Origin: Mytilus galloprovincialis
Taxonomy: Eukaryota; Mollusca; Bivalvia; Mytilida; Mytilidae
Direction: 5' to 3'
Length of the DNA stretch: 64,000 nucleotides
Assembly: GCF_965363235.1 (NCBI RefSeq)
Contig: NC_134843.1
Span: 92,661,795-92,725,794 of the forward strand
Shown in pieces: positions 1 to 14,000 of this stretch. The notes below the pieces were generated by a model that did not search any database, was not told the DNA's origin, and worked only from the letters and a program-made list of their open reading frames with translations. A program made the translations under genes and the position numbers. Every line of letters begins with the position of its first letter. Position 1 is the stretch's first letter.

Positions 1-420
1 CTACAAGGAAAATTCAAATAGGAAAGGCTGTAATCAAATGGCAAAATCAAAAGCTCAAACAAATCAAACGAATGGATAACACTTGTCATATTCCTGACTT
101 GGAACAGGCATTTTTTATGTAGAAAATGGTGGATTAAACCTGGTTTTATAGCTAGCTAAACCTCTCACTTGTATAACAGTCGCATCAAATTTCAAATATT
201 GACAACGATGTATGAACAAAACAAACAGACATACTTGGTAAACATGTCAATAATAGGGATACAGCAGTCAACTTTGTGTTATAATCTTAATCACTATAAA
301 ACAAACAAATATGTAACAAAGAAGCATTAAATGACATAAAGACCAAGCATATTAGTAAACATTAAAGAAAAGATTACACAAATTTACCATAGAACAATAA
401 CACAATGAAGGAATGTATAG
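1..420 (+). repeat. Interspersed repeat, mussel-type, copy A
   Basis: The stretch containing 'catattcctgacttgg' followed by 'ttaaacctggttttatagc' recurs at 63600-63980 in the same orientation and at 54740-54965 in reverse. Three dispersed copies in two orientations make this an interspersed element rather than a terminal repeat of something larger. It has no coding capacity that I can see. The family name is not known to me with certainty. Confidence 0.6.
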
Positions 421-1240
421 TACAAAGCCACGTCATATATGCCTCAAAGAATCATGAAAAGACATAAAGACGAAGCACATTGACAAAAATGTAAATAGTG
501 CAAATATAGTGTCCTTTCATTAACATGAAAACGTTTAACAAAATCTGGTCAAATTTAGATATGCTGTTTCCTGTGACTAAATTCGCCGATTTTAGCTTTA
601 AATTTTATTGTTGTTTTGTTGTACATCTTTATGTAGGGAAAATATTTTGGCTTTTTCAATTCTGAACCCTATAAACATTCATTTATGTTTTTTACCTGAT
701 CTTGTTTATAGGGGGTCTAGGTTTGCAAATATCATTTCCATGAAAGAAAATCAGGTTTGCTGTCACTCTGACATCCTCTTGTGTAGCAATACAAGTTTGA
801 ACAATAGGGAAGCGATATACTATTAATCAAAAGCTACTGCCGTTATCTTTATATTTAAATTTCAGAATCATTCTTAGCATGATGCTTTTTCTATCCTAAA
901 ATGTACATAATCCTTTATTTGATTTGTCATGCTAACCGTCTTGATTATTCTAGCGACATTGATAGTCTTATAATATTGAGTCACTGATAAGGTCTTTGCA
1001 TCGGAACTAAACACATTTATTCTAAAAACAGTTGTTGGCATGACACGGGTTATGTTCTTCTCATATATGTTATGATGGTATGATACTAAACCCCTAACGG
1101 GAAGGATTGTGCCTGATGTTCATATGATGAAATCATAATCTTTCAGTCAGTTTAGTTGAAGTCTGGAGCTGGCATGTCAGTTAACTGCTAGTAGTCTGTT
1201 GTTATTTATGTATTATTGTCATTTTGTTTATTTTCTTTGG
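421..1240. other. Gene-free AT-rich flank
   Basis: I see no conserved protein, RNA gene or clear repeat boundary here. The one small ORF (608-826) encodes nothing recognisable and has no supporting splice context. Confidence 0.4.
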
Positions 1241-1244
1241 TTAC

Positions 1245-1640
1245 ATCTTCTGACATCAGATTTCTCTTGAACTGAATTTTAATGCGTATTGTTATGCGTT
1301 TACTTTACTACATTGGTTAGAGGTATAGGGGGAGGGTTGAGATCTCACAAACATGTTTAACCCCGCCGCATTTTTGCGCCTGTCCCAAGTCAGGAGCCTC
1401 TGGCCTTTGTTAGTCTTGTATTATTTTAATTTTAGTTTCTTGTGTACAATTTGGAAATTAGTATGGCGTTCATTATCACTGGACTAGTATATATTTGTTT
1501 AGGGGCCAGCTGAAGGACGCCTCCGGGTGCGGGAATTTCTCGCTACATTGAAGACCTGTTGGTGACCCTCTGCTGTTGTTTTTTATTTGGGCGGGTTGTT
1601 GTCTCTTTGACACATTCCCCATTTCCATTCTCAATTTTAT
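1245..1640 (+). repeat. Interspersed repeat (bivalve-type SINE/MITE-like)
   Basis: This GC-richer island ends in 'gttgtctctttgacacattcc', a phrase I remember as part of a very abundant mussel repeat. It has no ORF. It lies about 200 bp outside the left end of the giant transposon and so belongs to the host flank. The identification is from memory only. Confidence 0.45.
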
Positions 1641-1835
1641 TGTTTATTCGAAACTCTTGTCTTTCTACTGAATTATTTTATGTTATCTGAAACGAGCATA
1701 TATGACCTACATCACGTTTTGTTTTAATATTATACCTCTTAACATGTTTCATAAATCTAAGTCTCGATCCCAACATTTCCACGTTGATGACTTATTACCA
1801 AGATATATTTTTCACTGGACTTTTACCTGTTATGA

Positions 1836-1842
1836 AATATTG
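1836..1842. repeat. Left 7-bp target site duplication (AATATTG)
   Basis: AATATTG directly precedes the first base of the left terminal inverted repeat and recurs directly after the last base of the right one (51755-51761). An 8-bp duplication would need one mismatch (AAATATTG against GAATATTG, the latter borrowing the last base of the element). Confidence 0.8.
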
Positions 1843-1946
1843 CACCCAATTCTATTATATTAGCTGCTACTATCAGGAATCTATTAGTGATGTTAGTGTG
1901 GTAGTACCACTAACAACGGCCGACTTTCATACTGTACAGTACAGAT
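1843..1946 (+). repeat. Left terminal inverted repeat of the giant transposon
   Basis: It pairs with 51651-51754. Weaker similarity continues inward to about 1969, including a second copy of a 'gctaacaa'-type motif. It holds two internal dyads, an imperfect one at 1891-1915 (TGTTAGTG...CACTAACA) and a perfect 12-bp palindrome at 1930-1941 (TACTGTACAGTA). These are good candidates for transposase or accessory-protein binding sites. The transposase ORF opens 88 bp further in, so this repeat may also supply the promoter. Confidence 0.88.
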
Positions 1947-2033
1947 ATAACTGCTGTTAGCGCTAACAAAAGACAGGATACCATATCCGGAGATGAAACC
2001 CTCCGTCTACCGGGTCAAAACTTACGCACACAC

Positions 2034-5000
2034 GTGGTTCAACGCCCGTGGTTTAACGTTGGAAGCCCTGAACCGCCATTTTCAGCCGCCGTTTCAACTT
2101 TTTACACGCTATCTACTACTTTCACTACTACTTCTTCTAAGATGGTTGTGATTCGGAAAAGAAAAGCGTTCTTGTCTGCAAGATTTCATTCTGGGAAAAG
2201 TTCAAAAAAGGTCGTTTTCTCTAAACACTTTCGTGGTGTGAAAGCTGATGAGGGAGAAGTTTCTGACCTACAGCATCATGCAAAGTCATTTGGTGAAACT
2301 TCCACATCTTTATCATCTGTACTCTCTGTAGCCATGCCAGGTTCTTCAGCAATAGAAGAAATGATGAATGAAATTCAACCTGATGCTGAAACAGTTATGT
2401 AAAAAGGATTCGTAATCATGATTTAATTGCGGAGATTTGACCCCTTTTTTCTTTTTTGGTTTGATCATTAAATGCTTTAAATTATTTGTAGTGAGATATT
2501 TGGTAACGGGAAGATTTTTACTTGTTTTAATCTTTAGCACTGTCCCTAGGTGTCTCCCCTAGCAGGGAAATCAATCAATAAAACCAACATTTTGTACCCC
2601 CCTTTTTTTTCACTTCCCCTGAGTATCGTGCTGCACAAAACCCGCTTATTTTAAAGGTGTCTGTTTAATTTTGATATATATATGCTAGTATGATTCACTG
2701 TTTTTTTCATCAAATTGTATTGTTTGTGAAATATTGTTAAATGACTTAATTATGATTGTATCATTGTCATTGTCCCCTGTGGAATAGAAGATAAGTTGTA
2801 TTGTTACTGTATTGGCTTTGCTGTATTGTACTGTATGGTTAGAATTGCATCTTTTTTTTATTTATTAATGAACTTGATGTGTTTGACCCCCCTCATCCTT
2901 TCTGTTCCACTGATTATGCTGAAATTATGCCATTAAAAATTAAAATGCTTTTAATCTGAAAATTTGGTGAAAATAATGTTTTTCATTTACTTTTATAAGT
3001 GCTTTTAGATATTGAGCTGAATTTTGGTATTGTGAGTTGTCTACAAGGAGTTATGTTATTTAAGAATTGAATGCTTCATTTTGTAAATTTATTGGGGTTT
3101 AAAAGCGTTGACTGAACTACATTTTGTATGAAGCGTGAAATAACGGGACTATTCAAATCCATAACATTGAGTTATGTACATAATTAACCAGTCTAACATA
3201 AACAAAACAACGACATATATCAAGAATGACGTTTTCACACTATTTACAAACATTATTCTCTAGTGTAAAAACATGGTGGAATGAAATAATGCTTGCAGTA
3301 CAAATTTAAGTTTATATTCCTTTCTGCTAGCTTTGTTGATTTGATTTTTGAAAATTATGGCTTTGTAGTTTTGTAGACTATTTTTGTAGATAAAGGCCAT
3401 TGAACCACCTACTTGTATGTGTAAAATGTATCGTATGCATTACCAATGGTATTAACACTTGGTTCTGGTGTTTATATGTTTATTTTTTTCTACAGGGAAG
3501 CGTACATATTTATCTCTAAAGGAACAACGCTTGCATGATTGGAGTACCATTAGGGATGATATGTATGAGGCCTTTATCAGTACAGAAGCACCATCAACTG
3601 TTTCCTGCCATGAGTGCAACAAAGAGGCCCAACTTTTCAAGTGCATTGATTGCACACCATGGGAAATGGTCTGTGAAGACTGCTTATACAGGAGACACCA
3701 GTATCCACATTTGCATATGTTTGAAGCATGGAGGGTTAGCAATACTTACTGTTTGAATTTTTTTTTTTATGAAATCATGTTTGTACAATTCAAAGAAATA
3801 TGGAACATATTGTTTTATTGGACATGAAGATGTCCCCATTTTTATTTATTATTCTTAAACTTGAAATGAGTGTATTATTGTCATGGTCATGTAACATTGC
3901 CAAATGTAAAAACATTGATTAACATATTTATTCTTATTATTGGTGAATGGATCCACTAGCCTGATTTTTTGTTGGTCTGGTGAATATTTTAGTATTGTCA
4001 GTTAAGAAAAGAGCACATTTGATTATATATAAACACATAATCTAATTGACTGTTTTTCATATTTAAAATTATAGTATCAAAAAAGGTTAGTTTTTATATA
4101 TATGAAGATTCTACCCTTCATGCACTTAAGCAGCATTTATAGCTTAACTTTTTGAAAAAAAAACATTTTTTTAATTTTTAATATTTTCTTGTTTTCATGT
4201 ATTTTTTTGAATACATTGTTTTTTTATGATTATTACAGAATGAAGCATTTGTTGGGGCTGTCTTAAAAACACCTTCATGGATCTTGTCATCACACAGTGA
4301 TTGTGATTCCAATTATTTTAAGAGTATTGTAATTATAGATGTGAAAGGTATGTTAAATTAATGTATTGCTTATCAAGTTACAGTATAGTACACATGTATG
4401 TGTAAAAAAGAAGATGTGGCGTGATTGCCAATGAGACAACTCTCCACAGGAGACCAAATTACACAGAAATTAACAAATATAGGTCACCATAAAGCCTTCA
4501 ACAATGAGCAAAGCCCATACCATATTGTCAGCTATAAAAGGCCCCAAAATGACAAATGTAAAACAACTCAAACGAGAAAACTAACAGCCTAATAAATGTA
4601 CAAAACAATGAAGGAAAAACAAATATGTAACACAGCAACAAACGACAACCACTGACTAGGGACCGGCACATATTGAATAATAATGGAAATACATATCAAA
4701 GGTGCCAGGCTTACAATTTATATTACAACAGACATGATGATGATGATGATTTGTCTATAAAAGACTTATCAGTGACATTTGAATCAAAATAATTGAAAGG
4801 CCAAATAACAAAGTTTATGAGCATTGAGGAAACTTGGAATATGTCAAAGGTACAACAAAATGTATATACAACTTAAGGCCACCAATGGGTCTTCAACATG
4901 TGGGAAATCACACACCCAGAGGAGGTCTTGAGCAGGCCCCAAGATCCTAATGTATACTAAGTTAAAAAAAAAAGGAAATCACTCTTCACTTTGAAACAAA

Positions 5001-8000
5001 GAAAAACCGAAAGTATAATGTTTCTAATAAAAACATTTTTATTGTTCTGAACACGAGTTTACATTGAAAAAGAAAGTGTGACTTAGTATTGTATTTAACG
5101 GTTAAATGTTCATAGTTCCTTTACATAAACAATATAAAATAGTGTTCACATGAAGAACAAATGATGAATGGGTTCCAGAATATGTACTGGGGACACATTG
5201 TCTTGGTTAATATGTATATTTATATAAAATAATTTAGCAGCAGCAAAATTTAGCATTTATACAAGTTTTATCAACTTATTTATGTTTTTGAAATAGTGAA
5301 AAATATTTGTTTACCTTTTTAGGAAGACAGCATAAACGCAACATTCAGTTTTGCAAATGTGAACCAGAAGCTGTTACATTGGTGAAATACAGACTGTGGC
5401 CTTCAACCACTAAGTTTCCTAAACTAGCATTTGACATGGAACTACTCAAGTGGTTATATGGACTACTCATAGAGTGTCATGTCTCCTGCAAAGGATTTTG
5501 TGAGGCGTTGAAATTTAGAAGTTCTAAATACCAGAGAAATTATGTCAACTTTCAGGTTTGTTTATGAACATATTCACATTGTTTGTTACTCTATGATACT
5601 GTGAATGAACTGATTCTAAACAATGTTCTATTTCCTGACAAATAGATTTTTTTTCTGTACAGTTTTGAATACCATGTGATTTGGTGCCATTTATATATAT
5701 TGAACAATTATGGATTAAAATTTAGATTATAAAAACCAATAATTATCAATATACATATATGCTATTGCAAGAATAAAGGGTACAACACCAAAAGAAAGCC
5801 ATGAATAAATATTTAAGATAAAATTTATCCTTGGTAAGTATGATGTCAAATGATCCTTGTCTTAATATGTCAGAAGTTAAAAGTAAAAAAACACAAATCT
5901 TGTATGTTAAACAAATTAATAAAAACAGGCTTGTTTAGTTATATGAACTTTTTTTAATATTGACGATTGCGAGAAGAAGATAAGAACTTTAATCTGGTGT
6001 AATTTTTAGGTGTTAGACATCTACAAGTCTCTTATGACAGAGACTTTTGCAGAATTCAGGAACTTCTTCCAAAGAACTGAATTTCCAGACAAGTTAGATA
6101 ATGGAACTGAATGTCCAGCTTGTTTTTCAGTAAGTTTCTTTTAATTTTTATTTCACTACATTATTTAGATTTATGATTTATTATATATGATTAAATGATT
6201 TTACTTGTCTTTTGCATCCTTGTAGAAAAAAAAGAAAGGTATATGTATAAAGAAAAACTAATTTTCAGTGCTGAACAAAAACATTCTATATATTTTTTGG
6301 ATTAACCAAAAAGCAACAAAAACGATATAGTTTGTGTTTGGAATATTCGAACTGGAGTTGAAAATCAATTATCACAATGGAATTTAATACAATCAGAAGA
6401 TCAAGCCAATTTTCCAAATCATACACAATGTGCTTTGGTGAACCAGTGGTGACCAGTTCTCTTTTAAGACTGAAATTCCCACATAATGGCTAGGGACTTG
6501 GTACATCTTATACTTTTTCATTTACAAGTGTCAGCAACTAAGTAATATCCATAATATAGGAATAATAGTATGAAAACACCTGGGAAAATATCAGATTTTT
6601 ATTTAAAAATAGGTTAACCTTGTTTGTGTAATGAATGTTTTTTTTTGTGCATATATGTATTGATGAATTCAAATTCAGCTAAACATTATGATGATGAATT
6701 GAATATATTTCAGACATTGCCAAAGATATACAGTTTTGATGCTGATTTCCAGCTAGTTAGGAAGGCATCATCTGGCAAGCAGTGGGCAGAACCAAAACAC
6801 AGCAATAAATTTTTCTTGGACCAGGCTTCAGTAGATGCCTTTATGGGCAATTATTACGAAGACAGGGGAAAGCCTGATGTGGTAAATAGTTTTCTCTAAT
6901 TCTTCGGCAATTTATCCCTTTCTCAACCCATTGATTATCAAAATTTAATCAACGTGTGGTTCATTTGATCTCAATACTTCATTGGTCGAATTTCCATTAT
7001 GACGTCACATTTTCTTGCTTTCTCTAGAATTTTTCTATTGTGACGTCATGAAAAAAGGCGACCATGCCTGATGACGTCACAATTTTGACTAAATTTCGTC
7101 TAAATTTTAAATATTTTAAACACTCGGCAAGCCTCAAGTTTTAAATTTGAAAATTAAACTGTCTCGAGTGGATAAATATCGTATCACACTTGATGCATTG
7201 GTAGAATCTATATTTATAACATTTTTTTAAAACCCACAAGTAAATTGATTTATTTGTTACTGTGGATTAAGCGTTACAGGCCTCTACATTAACATTTTTT
7301 CTAACTTGTCCCTTCGGACAAGTGGCAAGAAAATCAGCTTGTCCGAACTCTTAACTCACTTGTCCGAATTCATAATTGAAAATCTAACATATTGATGATT
7401 TATGCAATAATAACACTTGGGCTTTGCTTGTGCCTAATAAAAGGATCATTTTGTAATGTTATATGAATACCGCATCAAAATACATTTCATTTAATATTTC
7501 AGAATGAAAGTTTTTTTGCAAGACTGTGTTCTCTGACTCAATTTTACTATCATTTGTCAATCATTAAATCATCATTTCTTCCCAAACCACTACGTTCCCC
7601 TATGGACCTATTCATTTTTTAGTAGTGGTATGGGTTAAACCAAGGATGTAAATACACCTGGCCACCTTGAACATGTATATGAGTAAACCTTTTTAATTTA
7701 TTGATGATGTCAAAACAAGCTTTTACAATTTATTTTGATTTGTATATACATTGATATATGATCATGGAGTACATACACATTTCACTAAAAAATCTGCCTT
7801 TTTAGATTTTTTTTTTTTCATCTTAAACTTTTATATCACATGTCATAGATCTTATCAAATAAAACCTCTTTTATTGTATTGTTATGCATAAAAGCAAAAT
7901 CAAATGAAACATACTTTAATTTAATATTTTAAAGTTTAGGTAAAACTCCATATGGAGGTGCTCCTAATTCAAGGCAGCTTATACTAAGAAGATACATTAA

Positions 8001-11000
8001 CATTGGTTTCTTTCCCCTTACTTATATCCCCCTGGTCAATGGCTGCCAGCATGTTCAATACTCCAAATCAGAGACATATTATACAAGTTTTATATGTCTC
8101 TGGTTCAATCAATGAATAATTATTTCATTAAGTACGATCAATAAAACAATCATTCATATTTTTGGGAATGTATAAATCTTGAATTTGATCTATTTTTATC
8201 TGACCTTGATTTTTCACTTGTCCCATCGGACAAGTAGTATGGTGAATCTACTTGCCCGACACCTGTGTCCACTTGTCCCGGACAATCGGACAAGCGTTAA
8301 TGTCGAGCCCTGCGTTAAAATCAAATAGTATGGGTAACTTTGAAAAAGATAAATCTAAATCTCATAAAACTGACTTTTGGAATCATCAATAAAGTTAGAC
8401 AATATTGGAGAAATAATCTTAAATAGGATAGTAGAGGGGCATTATGTTTTCTGGTCTGTTCGTCCATCTCACAGGTTAAAGTTTTTGGTCAAGGTAGTTT
8501 TTTATAAAGTCCAATCCTAATTTCACGGTCCACTGAACATAGAAAATGATAGTGCGAGGGGGGCATTTGTGTACTATGGACACATTCTTGTTTTACAGAA
8601 TTTAAGGATTATTAATTTTTATTTCATAGGAGTGTAATGACTTTCAAGCCGGAAACCATCTCCGGTCTAAGAATAAGAATAAGAAGCTAGCAGAAACAGC
8701 TGTATTTGGGTCTACATGTAGACATGAATTCCCAAAGTATTTCTTCAGTCTGAAACATGGTGAAAGGTAATTAACAATTATTTCAGTTTTATACAACTGC
8801 AAAAAAATATATTAATCACAATCCAAATTCAGACCTGTATCAAGCTTGGATATTGTGTCTATTTTTGGTAAAATAATAGCAGTTCACCAGACAAATCACC
8901 ATACATATATAAACCAAAAAGACAGCAGTTTTTATTTATTTCTGTTCTATTCAATGAGAGAACATACAATAAGTGGTACATATTTTAAAAAATAGTTCAT
9001 AATTGCTACACTGCTGTAGCTTTGTCAATGAATAAAGTAGTTCGGTTATTTTAGAACCAAATGAAAGCATTTTTGATCACTGTAGAACCCTCGTTGAAAT
9101 TTTTTTAATTGAAGCATATATGAAATTTGAATTGAATTGTGGCTTTATTATACCAATACAAAATTGATTTGTACTTTTAACCTTTTAGACTTGGATATGC
9201 AGTTTACTTATTGCGAAAGTTATTGGAAGAAGAAAATAGTGATGACAAGGATCCCTTGTATATAATGTATGACATTGCTTGCAGTCTAGAAAGTCATCTC
9301 AAGGTACAGTTTACACTCGTTGTCTTGAACTCGCTCAAGTCGAAAGTTTTCATACTACCAAACTTTGCTCCATATAAATATATGTATTTCATGAGTCGAA
9401 ACATCATGTTACTCAAACTAAAATTATAGTCCCCAGTTCAAAAAACACATTGAAATCGCGTTTTTTATCTTTATTAAATACACACGTCAATCATGATCTC
9501 AGGATTTAAATGGCTTGCCCAGTTAATCTGACAAATGTAATTTAATTTCTGATCATTGACCACTGTATTGATTTTTGACATTCTTTTCCCTTATATGTTT
9601 TATAGAAGATTCTCTTTATTCACCTTCATATAATTAATTAGCAATTCATTGTTATAGATTATATGGAATTTATTAAAATTATTTTTTTATCTATTAGCTG
9701 TGATCATGCACTTGTATATGTCAACCCTTTCAACTTTAAATCACGCTAAGATCTCAATGAAGGAGTTCAAATTAAAAAGGTCACAACATCAGGAATAAAA
9801 GTGTGGAAACACATACATTGTACAACATTTATACTTGAAACAAGTTAAAAAATTATGATGTGGACTGACAACTAAGTTTAAACCAAAAAACAATTGTATT
9901 AAACTATACTAAAAAATAACCAAGATACAAAAAGCATATAACTTAATTAATATGATAAAAGAATAGATTATGATACATCCATCTTAATCCTCAATAGCCC
10001 ACTTGCCAATTAGCACGGAATTCCCGAATTTGACTTTGAATTTTACACTTCATGCAAAGGGGAGTTACTCTAGCCCCGGACAAGCTCGGCGATTTCCAAC
10101 GTTAACTAACCAAATGTAAAAATCATTTTCTCTTGACCTGTACGGTTTCAAAACTTCATCTTTGGTGTAACTGGTTGAAATAATAGGGACATTTTATCTT
10201 TAAATTTGTTTTGTTTAAAATATAAATAGATTTTACATTACAAGATGCCGATTTTATAAGGGTTTGTTCAGTAAATCAGACGTCTTATCCGTTGTCACGT
10301 TATCTAATTTTTGATTGAATTACTTCACTTAGAGTGGAAATTTTAAAGCACGGAATCGAAGTCGTTAATTGGCAAATAGACTATTTCAATCTCCATCCAA
10401 TATCTATTGAGACTTATTTTAGCCTTACAAAGCCAAGTAAGAGTTGTGTTCCTTGATCTGCCAATCTTCTGGTAAATGAGTCGAACTATTTCTCTGGTCA
10501 CGCTCGCATCACCCACATTCAATAGTTCAACTTCTATTGACCTACCCTCCCACACACATTTTAATGAAATAGCCCTTACAGAATTATGCAATATGTAGTG
10601 AATTTTGGCACATTAAATTTTAAGTTTCTTAAACAAGGTTTATTTATTAAGTTTAGCCCTGACATTTTTTTATTCAAATTGACTGCATACCACTTATTAA
10701 GAAGACATTGCAGTGTCATACCACCTGAGTATTTTCCCTAACAGTCTTTGTTAAATTAAAGGTTTTCAAAAATTTGTGCAGGATTGATCTTTGTTTCAAA
10801 AAAATTCATATTTGTCCTGAATCAAGTTTATTCCTGTCCAATGCAACTGTGAAAAAATCACACAAGCTTTCATTGCATATAAGAAAAAAAAATTCACTGG
10901 ATGTCACATTTCCATTTGTTTACTTTAATTTTCATGTTTACAATCATAAACCATGACGTCACCTAATATTGCACAGATATTTTACAGAATCATCAATTAA

Positions 11001-14000
11001 AAAAACCTGCTGCCATTATGATCCTAATATAAACATTACTGCCTCAGAAAAAAAGATCTGCAGTGAAATGCAGGGTTTAACTCCTCACAATTGTCAAACC
11101 TAGGGGATTATTTTCTAGCCTCTTGATTACATGAATTTCCTGGAAGTGGGGTCCATGGTTTTGGTGATATATTACACCTTAAAAGCCACAATAAAATACA
11201 ACCTTATCAAAATGTCATCAATCATTTTAAACTGATATGAATAAGCAACTTTCATCCTTGTCTTTAATTTGAATAAGTAAATAATTTGATTTGATATTCT
11301 TTCTTTTTTTTCAGAAACAAAATGATCAGTCCATACTAGATAAAGTACAGTTTGCAATTCCCATATTCCATTGTTATGGCCATAAAATGGCATGTCAGGT
11401 AAAATATCCTACACTATATTTCTTAATGTTCATCATTATTTTGCTTGACTGTTTCTTTTAACATAACTTTATATGGTCACTAATTGGATTTTATTTTGTC
11501 TCATGATATTGACATACTGTTGGTTACCTTGTCTGTCCATCACAAGAGTAAACTTTCCAGTTTTATTCTGCATCTTTTAAGCTATAAACTATATCAAATA
11601 AGTTGTATTTACATGAAGTAAGGGTTTTGGTATTATATAATGATTATGATTTTGATTTTTTTTTCTTAATTGATAAAAAAACAAAACAATTTGGATTGTT
11701 ATTTACCTTTTTTTCAAATTCAGACATTGCAACCTTATAAAATCACTCAGCAACTCTTCTCACAAAATTGTCTTGTTGGAAAATGTAAGAATTGTGTAAC
11801 ACTAGTTATTTTGGGCCCTTTATAGCTTAGTTGAAGGCTGTACTTTGACCTATAATTTTTAACTTTTTATACATTGTGACTTGGATGGAGAGTTTTCTCA
11901 TTGGCACTCATACCACATCTTCTTATAAAGATGGAGAAATTTAAAATTTACAAATACTTTCAGGTTCTGTATAACCCAAGGAAAAAAAATGGCATAGGAC
12001 TGACAGATGGTGAAAGCCTTGAAAGACTTTGGTCATATTTAGGGAAGTTCTCTAAAATTACCAAAGAGATGACCCCGGAAAACCGTATTGATCTGCTTAC
12101 TGATGGTTTAATTCATTATGGACAGAAAATCAGAGAAAAATTAGGTAAGTAACCATTATAGTGATTACTGCATTGAGTATCAATCACATTGAAACACAGT
12201 TGTGGTGCATTTATTGGACAAGTTGACCTTATGTTTGCTAATCTGAAAGAAGAACAAAAATATCAATATACATTAAAAAAAACATAAATAAGAAATCATT
12301 CCAATTTAGTTGAATCTGAGTGCCTCATAATTGATAACATGAAAAATGTTTTTAAAATTATGTTATATCTATACAATATCAGGGCTATTCCATTTAAACA
12401 TAGATCAACCCCCAGGAAGGCATTTTGAAACCACTTCTAGTGGTGGGTGCCCTTTTCAAAGTTTTGATGAGGACAATCCTTCAAAATTTGTAAAAATGCT
12501 TCTCTGGGTGGCTGCCCTATTGTCATAGTGCCTTCCTGGGGGTTGATGTATGTTTAAATGGAATAGCCCTCACATAAAATTATAAAAGGTATTTACAAAA
12601 ACAGTATTAGATACAATTTACATTCTTCTGATTTCCAGATTCAAATTTTATAATATGTGTGGTATGAGTGCCAATGAAACAACTCATCATCCAAGTCACA
12701 ATGTAAAGTTAACAATTATAGGTTTAAGTAGGGCCTTCAACATGGAGCATTAGCTCATACTGAACAGCAAGCTATAAAGAGCACCATCTTCACATGATCT
12801 CCTCAGTTGCCAATGGTTGTTATGCTCTGCTCAGCTAGTAGTTGTATGTGAGCATAATATTACCATAAAATTGAAAATTTATATCTTAGTAGTACAACTT
12901 TTATTACCATAAAAGGTTTATAAGTGAACATAATTAACTTTCTAATTTTACATGTTATTCAGGCCATAGTCTTGTTGCAAAGATAGAGAAAGCCATCAGA
13001 TTAGAAAAATCAAGCATTGAGGAATTGGAAGAACTTCTAAAGCCATTTACAAGTAACTACTAGTACATTTATCACATTATTCATTTATGATATGTTCTAG
13101 TTTGTTAAAATAGTGGAGACATATAGATTCTTACATCGTGAGCAGTGGATTATCCTGTTTTTCCAATCGAGATTGTTAAATTATGGAATTTTAAAGTCGA
13201 GTCTTGGCGAAGATTTCAAATTCCATAATTAGTTTATCAAGATAGAAGATACACGATAATCCACTGCCAACAATGTAAGAATCTGTTTCTCTAATGTCCA
13301 AAAAACCCTAATTTAATTTCAATAGAGAGTAAATTCTCCCAACTATGCTTTTACTACGTCGTGCGATAGTTTAAAAATGCATGCTGAAATGTACATCACT
13401 TGGCCAAAAATAACAGCCCATGTCTGATCATGACCTTTTGATAACATGTTTTCCAATCCAATTTAATCCAAACGTGTTTATAATTGATTCATATTAGAAG
13501 AAACACCTTTTTTTGCAGACTTTTAAAGACATTTTGTTTCTTTAAATGACATTTTCTAGACCAAACAAAATTGTTTTTGTACTACACCAAACTAAGACGT
13601 TTTTTAAGACGGGTTACGATTTTTGTATAACCAATCATTTGCCAAGAACAAATTTTTCACTAGAGACAAGAAATATATTTCTCACACTGGTCTAGAAACA
13701 TGAAAATTGCATCAAAATTAGAGAAATATGATTCTCTTTTGCTTCAAATTAAAAAAAAGAAAGAAAAAAAAATCTAAATCAACATAAAAAACACTAAATT
13801 GCAAACTCCTGATTTGGAAAAGGCACATACATGACGTAATGGGTAAAATGTGTTTAAGGGCATGCCAACCCTCATCCTAAAATCAGCTAAAAAGGGCTCA
13901 ACTCTTCAGATTGGTGCTAGTATTTTTGGCAATTTAACCTATAAATAAAACTGTTAGTTTTAGTTTGGTTTAATGATGATTTATTTCCATGAATGCTGAT

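Noticed and set aside
2341-2402. Transposase exon 1 running to the stop at 2402
   Set aside because: The donor at 2340/2341 (CCAG|GTTCTT) gives the phase needed for exon 2; donors nearer the stop give the wrong phase or an early stop in exon 2.
10343-10591. 82-codon minus-strand ORF in transposase intron 8
   Set aside because: No recognisable motif, no splice context, and it lies inside an intron of the opposite gene; kept out as unsupported.
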